Both the position numbers and the translations under genes were made by a program. The notes under the pieces were generated by a model. The model saw nothing but the letters and a program-made list of their open reading frames with translations, searched no databases and was not told where the DNA came from. A DNA stretch of 64,000 bases from Blastobasis lacticolella. Taxonomy: Eukaryota > Arthropoda > Insecta > Lepidoptera > Blastobasidae. How positions within the stretch are numbered: the first letter of the stretch is position 1; each line of letters begins with the position of its first letter. The stretch covers positions 15,275,001-15,339,000 of the forward strand of contig LR990059.1 of NCBI GenBank assembly GCA_905147135.1. The letters run 5' to 3'. Of this stretch, positions 1-10,257 are shown piece by piece.

Positions 1-1080
1 CCTGTCTATTAAGTACCTATTCACTCTTGTCTTAAAGAGACCCAAGTTGTAGCGCTCAGGGAAAACATGTGCAGGCAGCGAGTCGGAAATGTCGGAAAAC
101 CCAAAATTGAGTTGCTAAATACGTATCTTCAATGCAGCAATAACAACCAGAATAACTTCGAGCCAGCCACCACCATACCCATATAACTGCCTACATACAT
201 ATTAATACATATACATATTAAATACTTATAAATGCGTTGGCATATCTGTTTCACGTGTAGATACATAGCCGAGAAGATAGCTTGTGCATCGGCGAGGCGA
301 ATGTTTACATTAGTCAGGTCCGGAGTCATAACGTCTTTTGTTACCGTCTCTGGGCCAGTGGGTGCTGTAAACACGGCTCGGGTGTCGGCCCGTCTTCCTG
401 TTCGGGGAATCGTACTGGCTGGTTTATACATACATACATACATAAAGCTCACGCCTGTGTCCCACATGGAGACATACACACATAGTCTTTATACATACAT
501 GTCATGGCATTTATTTATAGTAATAGTCGTATATTCGGCAAAACATAATTGATTATGAACAACAGTTAGTTTCAATTTAAAATACAATTCGCAATGTAGG
601 TAATGATTTAAACTAACGCGGTTATGAGGCATGCAAGTGCATTGAAATATCGGCCTACTCGTAAACAAGGTTACGCGGTATGAAACCCGGAATATACCTT
701 TAAAACAATTCATAATGTACGTAATAGTGAATAATAAAATTCAATAAAAATAATTTCAATCATTAAAATACTCTTCTTAATGTAGCTTAAAAGTGAGCGA
801 ACCAATTGTTATTACAGTCGGCACCAGATGCATTCGTTATTTCACCAGGCAAATGGCCTCAAACGCCAGGCACGACTAACCGATGCACAAGCATAGGTCT
901 TCGCGGGAATCGTGATGGTTCACGAGGTTGGACGTGGTGTACGGTGTGAGAAGTCTCATCGTGAGACATGTAATTTGACCGTGGAGCCGTCCCAAGACTG
1001 TAATAAGAATTTAGAAGCATTTCAGATGTGGTGCCGGATAAAGACATTCTAAAAACATTGCAAAGTACAATGGCTTTGTA
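1..1080. other. No gene; repeat remnants
   Basis: AT-rich with simple ATAC repeats. About 428-465 is the reverse complement of a LINE-tail segment at 59205-59253. Open frames here show no protein-like features. Confidence 0.5.
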
Positions 1081-1227
1081 ATGCGTACGGCTAAGGAATG
1101 GAACACGTTGCCTACGAGTGTGTTCCCTGAGCATTATAATCTGCACGCCTTCCAGGCTGGAGTGAATAGGCTGTTCCTAGACAGGCATGCTCCATCTTCA
1201 GCCGCATCGTCACTTACCACCAGGTGA
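1081..1227 (+). pseudogene. LINE reverse-transcriptase C-terminal fragment
   Basis: Short open frame: RTAKEWNTLPTSVFPEHYN, then FQAGVNRLFLDRHAP, then TGA. The WNxLPxxVFPxxY...GVNRxL pattern is the usual C-terminus of Jockey-type LINE polymerases in insects. Two related tails are at 35290-35605 and 33640-33854. Confidence 0.75.
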
Positions 1228-1436
1228 GATGGCGGTCACATGCCTGGCTGGTCTAACATAAAAAAACAACAAACATAATGAATGTGAAAGATTGTATTTT
1301 TATTAGTTACTGCAGACATTGACCCATGAGCCATGACCTGGATTAGAACATTCTTCATCCTTTTTACCTCCACCTACGTGAACGAAGTCACGGGCAAACT
1401 ACTATAATTACAACCATAAAAATTACCTACTTCTAT

Positions 1437-1646
1437 ACCTACATAGCATAAAACAGAGTTAATTCCGCCGTCTGTCCGTATGTATCTATGTACGCTTAGA
1501 TCTTTAAAACTACGCAACGGATTTTAATGCGGTTTTCAACAATAGATAGAGTAATTCAAGAGGAAGATTTATAATCAAGAAAAGGGGGTAGATATTCGCA
1601 AAGTAAGTGTACGCGAACGTAGTCGCGCCGGGTCCACTAGTGTTAA
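1437..1646 (+). mobile_element. Helitron-like non-autonomous element, copy 1
   Basis: Contains ACGCTTAGATCTTTAAAACT and ends GTCGCGCCGGGTCCACTAGT, shared with copies at 33200-33417 and 62380-62525. A GC hairpin before CTAG-T suggests a Helitron 3' end. Confidence 0.55.
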
Positions 1647-1924
1647 ATAAAACATTGTTATTAATAATGTAATTACTTATTTAAAGTCATTTTAATTTCA
1701 TATTATTTTATTTTATTTGCGTGCAACAAATAAAATATACAATAGCATAACATCGAATAGCCAATTAGGAGACACCACAATTAAATTTCACAAGATACAC
1801 AGAATAAAGTCTTATAAAAGTTTACAACTTAACGCAAATCGGTGAAAGAGACTAACAATACATGCATAACAATGTATATAGTAAAACAAATCAAAGAAAA
1901 CAATACAATGCTTAAGTTTTTTAC

Positions 1925-2122
1925 TTAATATTTAGAGAAGAAGCTCTTGGCCATGATACCTTTAACCAGTGGTATGCTACTACAAAATAAGTCAAAGCGC
2001 TCATCAAGAGATAAATCATTAAATGCTCTTGCCGACCTCAGAAAGTAGCTATTCTTGCGATAATTTGTGCGCGCGAATAGAATATGTAGCAACTTTTTGA
2101 ACCGCGAATGATGGTATGGCAC
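1925..2122 (-). pseudogene. LINE reverse-transcriptase fragment
   Basis: Open frame with FARTNYRKNSYFLRSARAFN and a degenerate DLFCSSI tail, typical of the extreme C-terminus of insect LINE polymerases. Only about 65 codons survive. Confidence 0.6.
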
Positions 2123-2184
2123 ACTTATGAATATACTAGTCAGAAGCCGTGGATAATCAATTTTGGATTGAGCAATCTTAATCA

Positions 2185-2516
2185 GTGGCCCTATTCACAA
2201 TGGCTCGGAAATCGGATTCGTATAGGAATCGACAAAGGGGTCCGGCAAAAGATCTTAGAAAAATGTGGTTTCAGTTAATTTTGATGAAATTTTCATATGA
2301 TATAGAGAGTAGAGTTTCCGTGGAATCTATCGGGATTCTGAATAACAGTTTTCGAATCGATCGACACGGATTCGCAGCGCACGAATTTCGTGTCGAATCG
2401 TTCGGAAACGGTTTCGAATCATTGTGAATACGGCTACAGGAACGAGACATCGGCGAATTGCTATATCATGACGAAATCTCGGTGAATTACGTAGCTTAAA
2501 TAACGTAGGGGTAAAG
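2185..2516. other. No gene seen
   Basis: Contains clustered near-palindromic GAATCG motifs (2320-2420); the 80-codon frame across it is not protein-like. Confidence 0.4.
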
Positions 2517-2562
2517 TAGGTGTACGCGAACGAAGTCGCGCCGGGTCCACTAGTATTAATAT
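2517..2562 (+). mobile_element. Helitron-like 3' end
   Basis: Isolated copy of the tail GTCGCGCCGGGTCCACTAGT, as at 1646. Confidence 0.45.
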
Positions 2563-2875
2563 AAAAGGAAAATGTGAATGACTAACTGACGCATCCGACG
2601 CACGGCTCGAAACAACTGGCCAGATAGCGACTGACTCAGGCGTTCGCTGAGAAATGTTGGGAACTTCCTGCAGAAATTTTATTAAATGTGGGAGTGCAAT
2701 ATTTAATGAGATGATGCAATACAGCTCCACCCAAACTAATTTTTAGTCTCATTTAAACGTCTACAACATAAAGTAGCCTAAAATTAAAGTAATAGCTATT
2801 AAGGTAATAGACAGAGAGAGGCTTTCTCGAGATATTTCCTCGACATCCGCTCGTGGCTTCACCGTCGATAAGCTT

Positions 2876-3000
2876 TTTTTTTATGTCATACGATTGGCAA
2901 ACAGGCAAGCGGGCCACCTGATGGAAAGTGGTCACCACTGCCTATAGACATTAGCAACACCGAAACTATCGCCAATGCGTTGCCCACCTCTATAACACGC
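2876..3000. repeat. Interspersed repeat, GGCAAACAGGCAAGCGGGCC family
   Basis: Shares the block with 4258-4370 and 58352-58402, followed by CACCTGATGGAAAGTGGTCA. Probably a LINE 3' end. Confidence 0.6.
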
Positions 3001-3167
3001 TAGCTAACCTAGCTAAGCTATCTTAAGCTAATGGAATAAATAAATAAACTTAAGCCTAAAATTACATGTTACTGTTACTTTTGTAACAGAATAAGTGCAG
3101 GTGGATGATGGTGATGAAACCGCAAAAGCTAGTGACAAGCTACAGAGGTTCCTAAACTGTGCGGTGT

Positions 3168-3245
3168 GACCTCCTAAGGGCGTCGCGTTACCATCAGGCA
3201 GGCCGCAAGCTTGTTTGCCACCTTAGTGGTATAAAAAAATATCAT
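3168..3245 (-). mobile_element. LINE 3' end fragment
   Basis: CATCAGGCAGGCCGCAAGCT followed by TGCCACCTTAGTGGTATAAA, the tail also seen at 13458-13692 and 35540-35605. Confidence 0.6.
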
Positions 3246-3475
3246 CATTATCCTCCGAGCGGTCTTCTGTCGGTAAGTGTCCGCTTTCGGACTTTGTTTT
3301 CTCCACTTTGCCCAATCTGCGGCATCCTTACGTCGTAAGCCGTTGGCTCTCGCCTCCGACTCGGCGATGGCAATCCGTGACAATCAATATGTTTCAAATC
3401 AAATTAGAAAAAGTTACAAGAGTAGCAATTTTAAAATTTCATTTAAGATGTTTTACTTAGATTTTTTTTTTTAAA

Positions 3476-3741
3476 TAAATAAATAAATATTCGTTGACAA
3501 ATTCACACAGCGAAATCTAGTCCCAAACTAAGAAAAGCTTGTGCTATGGGTACTAGATAACTGATAAACTACTTAAATACTTTTAAATACATACTTATTA
3601 TACATAGAACACCCAGACCCGTAACAGAAATTAAAATTCATCATTTGAATTTCTGCCCGGCCGGGAATCGAACCCGGGACCTCTTGCGTGGCAGACCGGG
3701 CATGTTGACCGGCATGTTGACCACTGAACCACTCAGGTCGT
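3476..3741 (-). mobile_element. tRNA-derived SINE, family B, full length
   Basis: The minus strand starts ACGACCTGAGTGGTTCAGTG and carries a canonical B box (GGTTCGATTCC). The tail covers the shared CTAGATTTCGCTGTGTGAAT region. The head was once a tRNA; no functional tRNA is proposed. Confidence 0.85.
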
Positions 3742-5505
3742 AAAATGAAAGTGACATTATCTTTTCAATAGAGTTTTTGTCTATTAGAGGCACATGAAGC
3801 GATCTTCTTTTAGAAGTGCATCGCAGAAAGTTACAGCATGAAAAGGGATTTGTGAAAAAGATTGGGATCCCCAGAGCTAATGCATAAGGCAGTCAACGCG
3901 GTGTTGAAATCCAATTGTCCTCGCGCACAAGTATACCTACACAAGCTGTAGCTAACGCCTCGGGCTGTATTTTTACGGCATCTTTACGACCTGTTTTACA
4001 ACCACCGATCCTATTGGAGAATTTATTTGCGTCTCGCCGATTGCTGTATGGGTGTGTGCGATACCTACATACTATAATCTCTGGTGTTTCGTTGGATTTG
4101 GTTTGTTCCACTGTGTTCGGGTGTTATCGGACGTTATCGGTCACATCACGCATCGCATCGGAAACCCGGAACATCTGCTTGATTTGGCAGGCCGGTTGAA
4201 ATGAAATGAAATTCATTTATTTACACACACATATGAAACAATACCACATTTTTTATATTATACGGCAGACAAGCAGGCAAGCGGGCCACCTGAGGGAAAG
4301 TGGTCATTGCCGCCTATAGACATCAGCAACACCAAAGGAGTTGCCAATGCGTAGCCCGCCTCTGAAGCGACCTCTAATATACCCCTTGAACGATCCCATG
4401 CAATAAGACTAAAACAAAACCAAATCGGGTTGGGGATCGCAGTGTTGAAAACACACAACAGAAAGCGCTACTGCCTATTTTCTGGTCTGCGGAAGTCCAA
4501 GCTGGTCTAGGCAGAACCACACCCGTGGACGTACAGTCGAACAAAGAAACTGCTACACGGGGGTTCAAAGAAAACTGACGCGTTCTGGTACAACGCCATC
4601 CACGTACGTACGGTCGAACAAATAAAAGCTTATTATTTGTTCGACCATACGTGGTTGGCGTTGCGTTGGTGCTTTAATTTACTCTAACCACAACACGTCT
4701 TAGATTGCGGTTCGTTTTCTAGCAATGGTATGCGATGTGGTCGTAAGTTTTTTTCTTCTTCATTTGATAAGGACCTTCATAAAACGATTATCGCTCCACC
4801 TTATTGCAGACGCGGTTACATTCCAAGGTTTGCATCTGCGCTCAAGTCGGATTGGCACGCACGAATATTTTGGTGATTAATGTTTAGACGCAACAGGTCA
4901 AAGTCAGCATGTCCGATTCGCTAAATGTCTATTTCGCCATTTCGCTAAATGTCAATGTTAATCTATCATGTACAGGGTAGTAGCTTTTCGAAGGTCATTT
5001 ATTTTATCAGTTATGAAGATATCATGGTGATTAAGTATAGCTCAAAATTGTTGATTACATTTAAATAAAGACGATCGATTAATCCTGAATATAATAATGT
5101 ATTTCAATGACCATTAAATATTCAATGACCATCGTCCTCAGCTGTTTAAATTGCAAATGCATTAAAGATGCAATTTGAATGTAATATTTTATGGATAAAT
5201 TAATGCGCCTGAAAGGTCACTCGCATTAATGATGTATTGTACTGAATTATGACTTTGAGTGTATTAATGATCAGTACTGAATTATTATATTGAATGTGTG
5301 GTGTATGGCAAATTAGAATATTCCGCATCGAAGTCTGTATTTGGTCCATCTGTTCGGAAGCTACGATGCCACAGACAAATACACACTTCCACAGATTATA
5401 TAGACACACACGTCAATTGTATGCTATATATTTTTTAACATTTCCCTAAAAATAGGGTATTTTTAGGTATTAATCGGGTATTATTTAGACTGTTTTGTTT
5501 GTGGA
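3742..5505. other. No confident gene
   Basis: A repeat copy at 4258-4370 and a LINE-like block near 4420-4500. The 4800-4880 stretch has an acceptor and a short open frame but no recognisable protein. Confidence 0.4.
4258..4370. repeat. Interspersed repeat, second copy of the 2876 family
   Basis: Matches 2876-3000 through the CTATAGACAT and CAGCAACACC segments. Confidence 0.6.
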
Positions 5506-5858
5506 GGAGCGTCGGTGGCCGAGCAGTTAGAGCATCCGACTCTTAAGCCTGAGGTCCCGGGTTTGAATCCCGGTCCGGCCATGTACCAATTACTGTTTTC
5601 TGAGTTATGTACATTAGTTGAATACTAACTGATTCTCTTACGGTGAGGGAAAACATCGTGATGAAACCTGCACATTCAGTCGCCGACTGGGTGTGTAACC
5701 ATGATCCAATCTGGTCAGGTTCCCCTGGTAGCAAGGTCATGGAGGTCAGATGGCAGTCGCTCCACTGTAATTACCTGACCTGCCAAATACCTGGATCATG
5801 GTCAAAGCGGACCCCGGGCCCTCGTGCGCGAGAGCACAACCGGGACATTAACTCATAA
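5506..5858 (+). mobile_element. tRNA-derived SINE, family A, full length
   Basis: Head GTCGGTGGCCGAGCAGTTAG resembles a tRNA A box; GGTTTGAATCCC is the B box. The tail runs through TCAGATGGCAGTCGCTCCAC to GCGCGAGAGCACAACCGGGA. Best copy of the family in this window. Confidence 0.85.
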
Positions 5859-6007
5859 GGTTGTGTATTACCTGACCTTTTTTGGGTTATTCAAGTTATG
5901 CAAGTTTATGAGAACAAAGAGTTTTTAAATTTTAAGAAATTTCCATTTAAAAAATAGCGAAGGTAACGGTTCTCGGTGACACATTTCTTTATCCTATTTA
6001 ATTATAG

Positions 6008-6107
6008 CTCATTGCTTCAAAGATACAATGACGTACAATCTTCCGAACAGATCGTGGTTGCGGATTTCAACGGCTTCGTGGACCAGATGAGCGAGGAGTT
6101 TGGACGG
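6008..6107 (+). other. Candidate coding exon of unknown identity
   Basis: After an ATTATAG acceptor an open, non-repetitive frame reads SLLQRYNDVQSSEQIVVADF and on to DQMSEEFGR, ending near a GGG|GTT donor, just before a SINE remnant. Composition looks like protein, but it was not recognised. Its end phase (0) does not fit the CGRRF1 exon at 10258 directly. Confidence 0.3.
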
Positions 6108-6111
6108 GTTC

Positions 6112-6292
6112 ATAGAGGATTTGGCTCCGGCTCTAGAGTCCGCCTTGACCATGATCCAAGATTTGATAGATCAGTTATTTACAGTGGAGCGACTGCCATC
6201 TAACCTCCGTGACCCTGCTATTAAGTGAACCTGACCAGATTGGATCATGGTTATACATTTAGTCGACTGAAAACATCGTGATGAAACTAGAG
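6112..6292 (-). mobile_element. SINE family A, tail half
   Basis: From GTCCGCCTTGACCATGATCC to the ACATCGTGATGAAAC segment; the tRNA head is missing. It directly follows the candidate exon at 6008-6107. Confidence 0.75.
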
Positions 6293-6458
6293 TTTATGAG
6301 TAATCCATGATTTACCCTATTTCTGTTCTAAATGTCCCGGCGTCTCAGCATTTATGGCAGCCCTATACTTGTGGCATGAAGTGATTTTTTATTGGCAAGA
6401 GTCACCGATAACACAGTATGTCACTAGTTCGCTTTTTCCTTCGACTTCTTCGTTATTG

Positions 6459-6560
6459 TCTATACTAATATTATAAAGAGGAAATATTTGATTGTTTGTT
6501 TGTTTGTAATGGATGAACTCAAAAGCTACTGAACCGATTTTAAATTTTCTTTCACCTTTC
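6459..6560 (+). mobile_element. Helitron-like 5' end
   Basis: Starts TCTATACTAATATTATAAAG and continues into CTGAACCGATTTTAAA; the 3' part is lost. Confidence 0.5.
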
Positions 6561-6923
6561 ATTCAACGAGTAATATTTATTTATTTATTCACGTGGCAGA
6601 AATACAATACATATTTATTACTATAAATGGAATACTAATTGTTTTTCTGTAAATGGGAACTAAAACGGCAGTCTTTTGGTAGATTTTAGAAGGCAACACG
6701 GTGTTGTGCGAAAATGACGTTTTGCGAAAGTGAAATTCTGCGTCCCACCTTTCAAATGAAAGTCAATTATGATTCAACAACGTCTGTATTGAGACAAGTT
6801 TTTGCAGAATACCCAATCCATCTCACTCGTAATGGAGTCGTAATTGAATATCATGTGAGTTAAATTAAAGGTAGACTTAGTCCTCTGGTGATTTTTCGGT
6901 CAATCTATCGCTTTCATAGATCA

Positions 6924-7073
6924 GGGGCCTTACCATAAACTCTTATAGCAGGACCTAAACAGAACTGCCTTGCTTAGAACGAGACAGCGCTATACGTGTC
7001 ACATAAGCTTGTCTCGTTCAAAGCGAAAGCAATTCTGTTTCGGTCCTGCTATAAGAGCTCATGGTAAGCCCCC
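6924..7073. mobile_element. 150-bp inverted-repeat MITE
   Basis: Arms GGGGCCTTACCATAAACTCT and its complement at the right end, extending about 55 bp through CTTATAGCAGGACC. No open frame. Confidence 0.75.
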
Positions 7074-7551
7074 AGGCAGCTAAACCGCCTGTCAAGTGTT
7101 GAAAATACGACTCGTATCGAAAAGTCGGCAGCCATTGTACCTTATCTACATATACGTTATCTACGTGCGTGTATCATGCACGTACGGGTATGAAAGTGGT
7201 CTATCAGTTTTGTCAATTTTCCCGTGTCACCAAAATGTCGCTAAGGTTGAGAGTTGAATATAATTGTAGAGGAAAATCAACCTTGTTGTTTCATGGCGTG
7301 CTACGGAACTTCAGCCTTAACGTGGAAGGTAGACGACAGTTTAGCCTACTGTAGGTACATTATTTGCCCATTGATAATGAATGTAGTTCCCATAACTATC
7401 TATCATCATAATGACAAGTAGTTGTAGGAATTCCGTTGGTCTATAATCTAGGTATATCGATAATATTGATGTTTCAAACTTGAAAACAGTCTTTAAGTTC
7501 TTGTAGCGAAACTTCAGCCTTATGCGCAGCATTATTGTACATTTGGCTAAA

Positions 7552-7650
7552 TTCAGAAGCAAAAAGTGTGAGAGCATATCAAAGTGGAATGTATCGCGCA
7601 TAAAATAAGGTCCATTTTTGTATCCCAAAAGCAGAACGACGCGTAACATA
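7552..7650. mobile_element. Half copy of the hairpin MITE at 9131
   Basis: Shares GTGAGAGCATATCAAAGTGG and TAAGGTCCATTTTTGTAT with one arm of 9131-9393. Confidence 0.65.
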
Positions 7651-7814
7651 ATATAAGTGATGCCCCTGCACTTTATAATTTCTTAAACAGTATCAGAAAA
7701 CAGTCTTTAGGGGTGCGCCGAAAACCGGTAATGCAAAGCTAAAAAAACAAACTGTAACCAAAAACCGACGTAAGTTGTGGACAAAGCACGCCTTAGAAGC
7801 TTGCGATCGCACCG

Positions 7815-8135
7815 CCATTGCCTTGCTATTCGTAAGCGAGAGGTACCTGGTTCGAATCCCATTGCGGCCATATACCAGTGACTCTTTTCTTAGTTATGTA
7901 CATTAGTTCAATACTAACCGATGCTTTTACAGCGAGGGAAAACATCGTGATGAAACCTGCACATTCACGCGACTGAATGTGTAAGCATGATCCAATCTTA
8001 TCAGGTTCCCCTGACAGCAGAATCACGGAGGTCAGATGGCAGTCACTCCACTGTAATTACCTGATCTGCCAAATCTTGGATCATGGTCAAGGCGGACCCC
8101 GGGCCCTCGTGCGCGAGAGCATAACCCGGACAACG
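7815..8135 (+). mobile_element. SINE family A
   Basis: B box GGTTCGAATCCC and the full tail to GCGAGAGCATAACCCGGACA; the extreme head is degraded. Confidence 0.8.
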
Positions 8136-9130
8136 CCAAAGTGTTTTTTTTATTCGATCACAAACTCACTAATATACAAGATCGAAGCTCGCTTGCCACC
8201 AAGCAACGTTTATCGCGAACGTAGCTTACTCTGTAAACACACCTCCTCGACAGTGGACAAATAGAGATGTGGAATGCTTGCGTTTGTGACTAACGTTGTT
8301 GATGTTTACCTGCCTCACCTCGCCTATAATAAAACGTGCGAAAGTTAGTATATCGATAGTAGGTATACACACATGTTTATCCGTCCTTGTGACGAAACGA
8401 CTGAGCGGTTTTCGCTTGCATTATGTTAGTGTAGTTTTTCTTTTATGTGGTCAAGAGCTCTGACAAGCTTTGAGTACCATCGCCTTATCTGACTTCTGCC
8501 GCCGAGTTCCGGTTTGAAGGATAAGGTAGCCAGCGAAATTACAGGCATGAGGTATTTCATCTAACTCCTTACCTGTAGTTCTGCATTTTTGTTACCTGCA
8601 ACCTAAATGCATGAATCGTAGATGTTATAGGCGACAGTTACCGCTTACCATCAGGTTGACTGTTTGCTAGTTTGTCACTGCGTTGCATAAAAAAACACAT
8701 CACGCCTGAGTGTGAAGCGTCATTCCGAAGAATGAATTTTCTGCGGCAGTGTTTCTAATCCGTTCCATCATTAACGTTCAAGAAACGTTGGTGTAACCAA
8801 TTGTAGCCAGGTAAACAGCGTTATGACTGACCTTAACACTTTACACTTTCTTCAATCTTATAAATAAATTCTTTATTGCTCACACAAGAATAATTACATT
8901 AAAAAGTTCCGACAAAAACCATAAATAGTTATGGGTTAAGGCGCCCTTATCGCTGCAAGCTATCTCTACCAGGCACCCTTTGTCTAAAGAACCGCTTAAT
9001 GAAGAGGAAAGTCAGCAACATGGACTTATACGAACGAACGGACATAGCGAACTTACACCTAATACAAAGTAGAAATATAAACCTGCATGCGAATATTCAC
9101 AGATAACAAGACTGTGCTTATTGCTTGCTC
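8136..9130. other. No gene; old LINE 3' ends
   Basis: The 8500-8640 block (TTCCGGTTTGAAGGATAAGG) recurs at 9840-9960, 24780-25010 and 30120-30240. 8870-9020 looks like another LINE 3' end (TTCTTTATTGCTCACAC). Confidence 0.45.
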
Positions 9131-9393
9131 ATGCGCTTAATACACATTACTAAATTCAGTGACTGAATTCAGAAACAAAAAGCGTGAGAGCAAATCAAAG
9201 TGGAATGTATTGCTCATAGAATAAGGTCCATTTTTGTATCACTTATATTAAGTCACGCGTTGCTCCGCTCTTCAAAAATCTGAGATACAGAAATGGATCT
9301 TATTCTATGAGCAATACATTCCACTTGGATTTGCTCTCACGCTTTTTGTTTCTGAATTCAGTCACTGAATTTAGGAATGTGTAATAGGCGCAT
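9131..9393. mobile_element. Near-perfect 263-bp hairpin MITE
   Basis: Two arms of about 110 bp (9131-9240 and 9285-9393) are nearly exact complements, both containing GGAATGTATTGCTCATAGAA. Related partial copies are at 7552, 11604 and 29049. Confidence 0.85.
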
Positions 9394-9963
9394 TATTACT
9401 AGTCTATACCAATAAACTACAGATCAGAGGAATTTGTTTTCATCAGCGACGGTTTATACAGGCGCTCCGTACGACATGATCACATTATGATCTAAAAAAC
9501 TCGCGCACAATCATAATGTATATTGGAATAAGCACGCAAATTTCGAGGCATGGCCTAACTAATAGCAATTTCCGCCCTTTCCTGGCCAGCAATCCGCGAC
9601 GGCATTGGATCGATCACGGGCTTGTGAAAGGCACTTTCGTTTTCAATGCCGTTGCGGTCGGCGAGTGAGAGTCGAACCGCTAAAGGGCAGATTCGTTTTA
9701 ATCAAAGAAAAATTACCTTCCGAGAGTTTAATCATAATTAGTTCCCTATTATGAAATTAATATACTGCGAGTCAGCCAGTTTATACAGCTTAGCTTTAGT
9801 GTTTTTAGTATTCAACCGCCCAGCAAAATTACATTAAACCTATCCTTAGAAGTATCCTTCAAACCGGAGCACACCAATGCGACTATTGTTGCTTGGCAGC
9901 ACTAATAGATAAGGCGGTGGTACTCCCCCAGGCGGTCTCCTCAGGCTTGACACCTACCACCTG
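9394..9963. other. No gene seen
   Basis: Mixed unique sequence and one LINE-like block near 9840-9960. Confidence 0.4.
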
Positions 9964-10209
9964 ATTAATAAATAATAATAATAAATAATCGTGAACAAAG
10001 TCACACAGCGCCATCTAGCCCGAAAGTAGGCAAAGCTTGTGTTATGGGTGCTAGATAACTGATAAACTACTTATATCCTTTTTTTAATACATACTTATTA
10101 TACATAGAACACCCAGACCCGTAACAGAAATTAAAATTCATCATTTCAATTTCTGCCCGGCCGGGAATCGAACCCGGGACCTCTTGCGTGGCAGACCGGC
10201 ATGTTGACC
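9964..10209 (-). mobile_element. SINE family B close to a CGRRF1 acceptor
   Basis: Contains the B box (GGAATCGAACC on plus) and stops at GCATGTTGACCGG, about 48 bp before the CGRRF1 exon at 10258. Confidence 0.8.
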
Positions 10210-10257
10210 GGTGTGCATCAAAGTTTCCTACCCTAACCACCCGAATCGCCATTCCAG

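Noticed and set aside
859..1146. 95-codon minus-strand frame
   Set aside because: The plus strand of the same place carries the LINE polymerase C-terminus (1081-1227); the minus frame is a shadow.
3660..3740. tRNA-like sequence with canonical B box (also at 10160, 13960, 24340, 60370)
   Set aside because: The same body continues into a shared non-tRNA tail in several copies; these are SINEs and do not fold as complete tRNAs.
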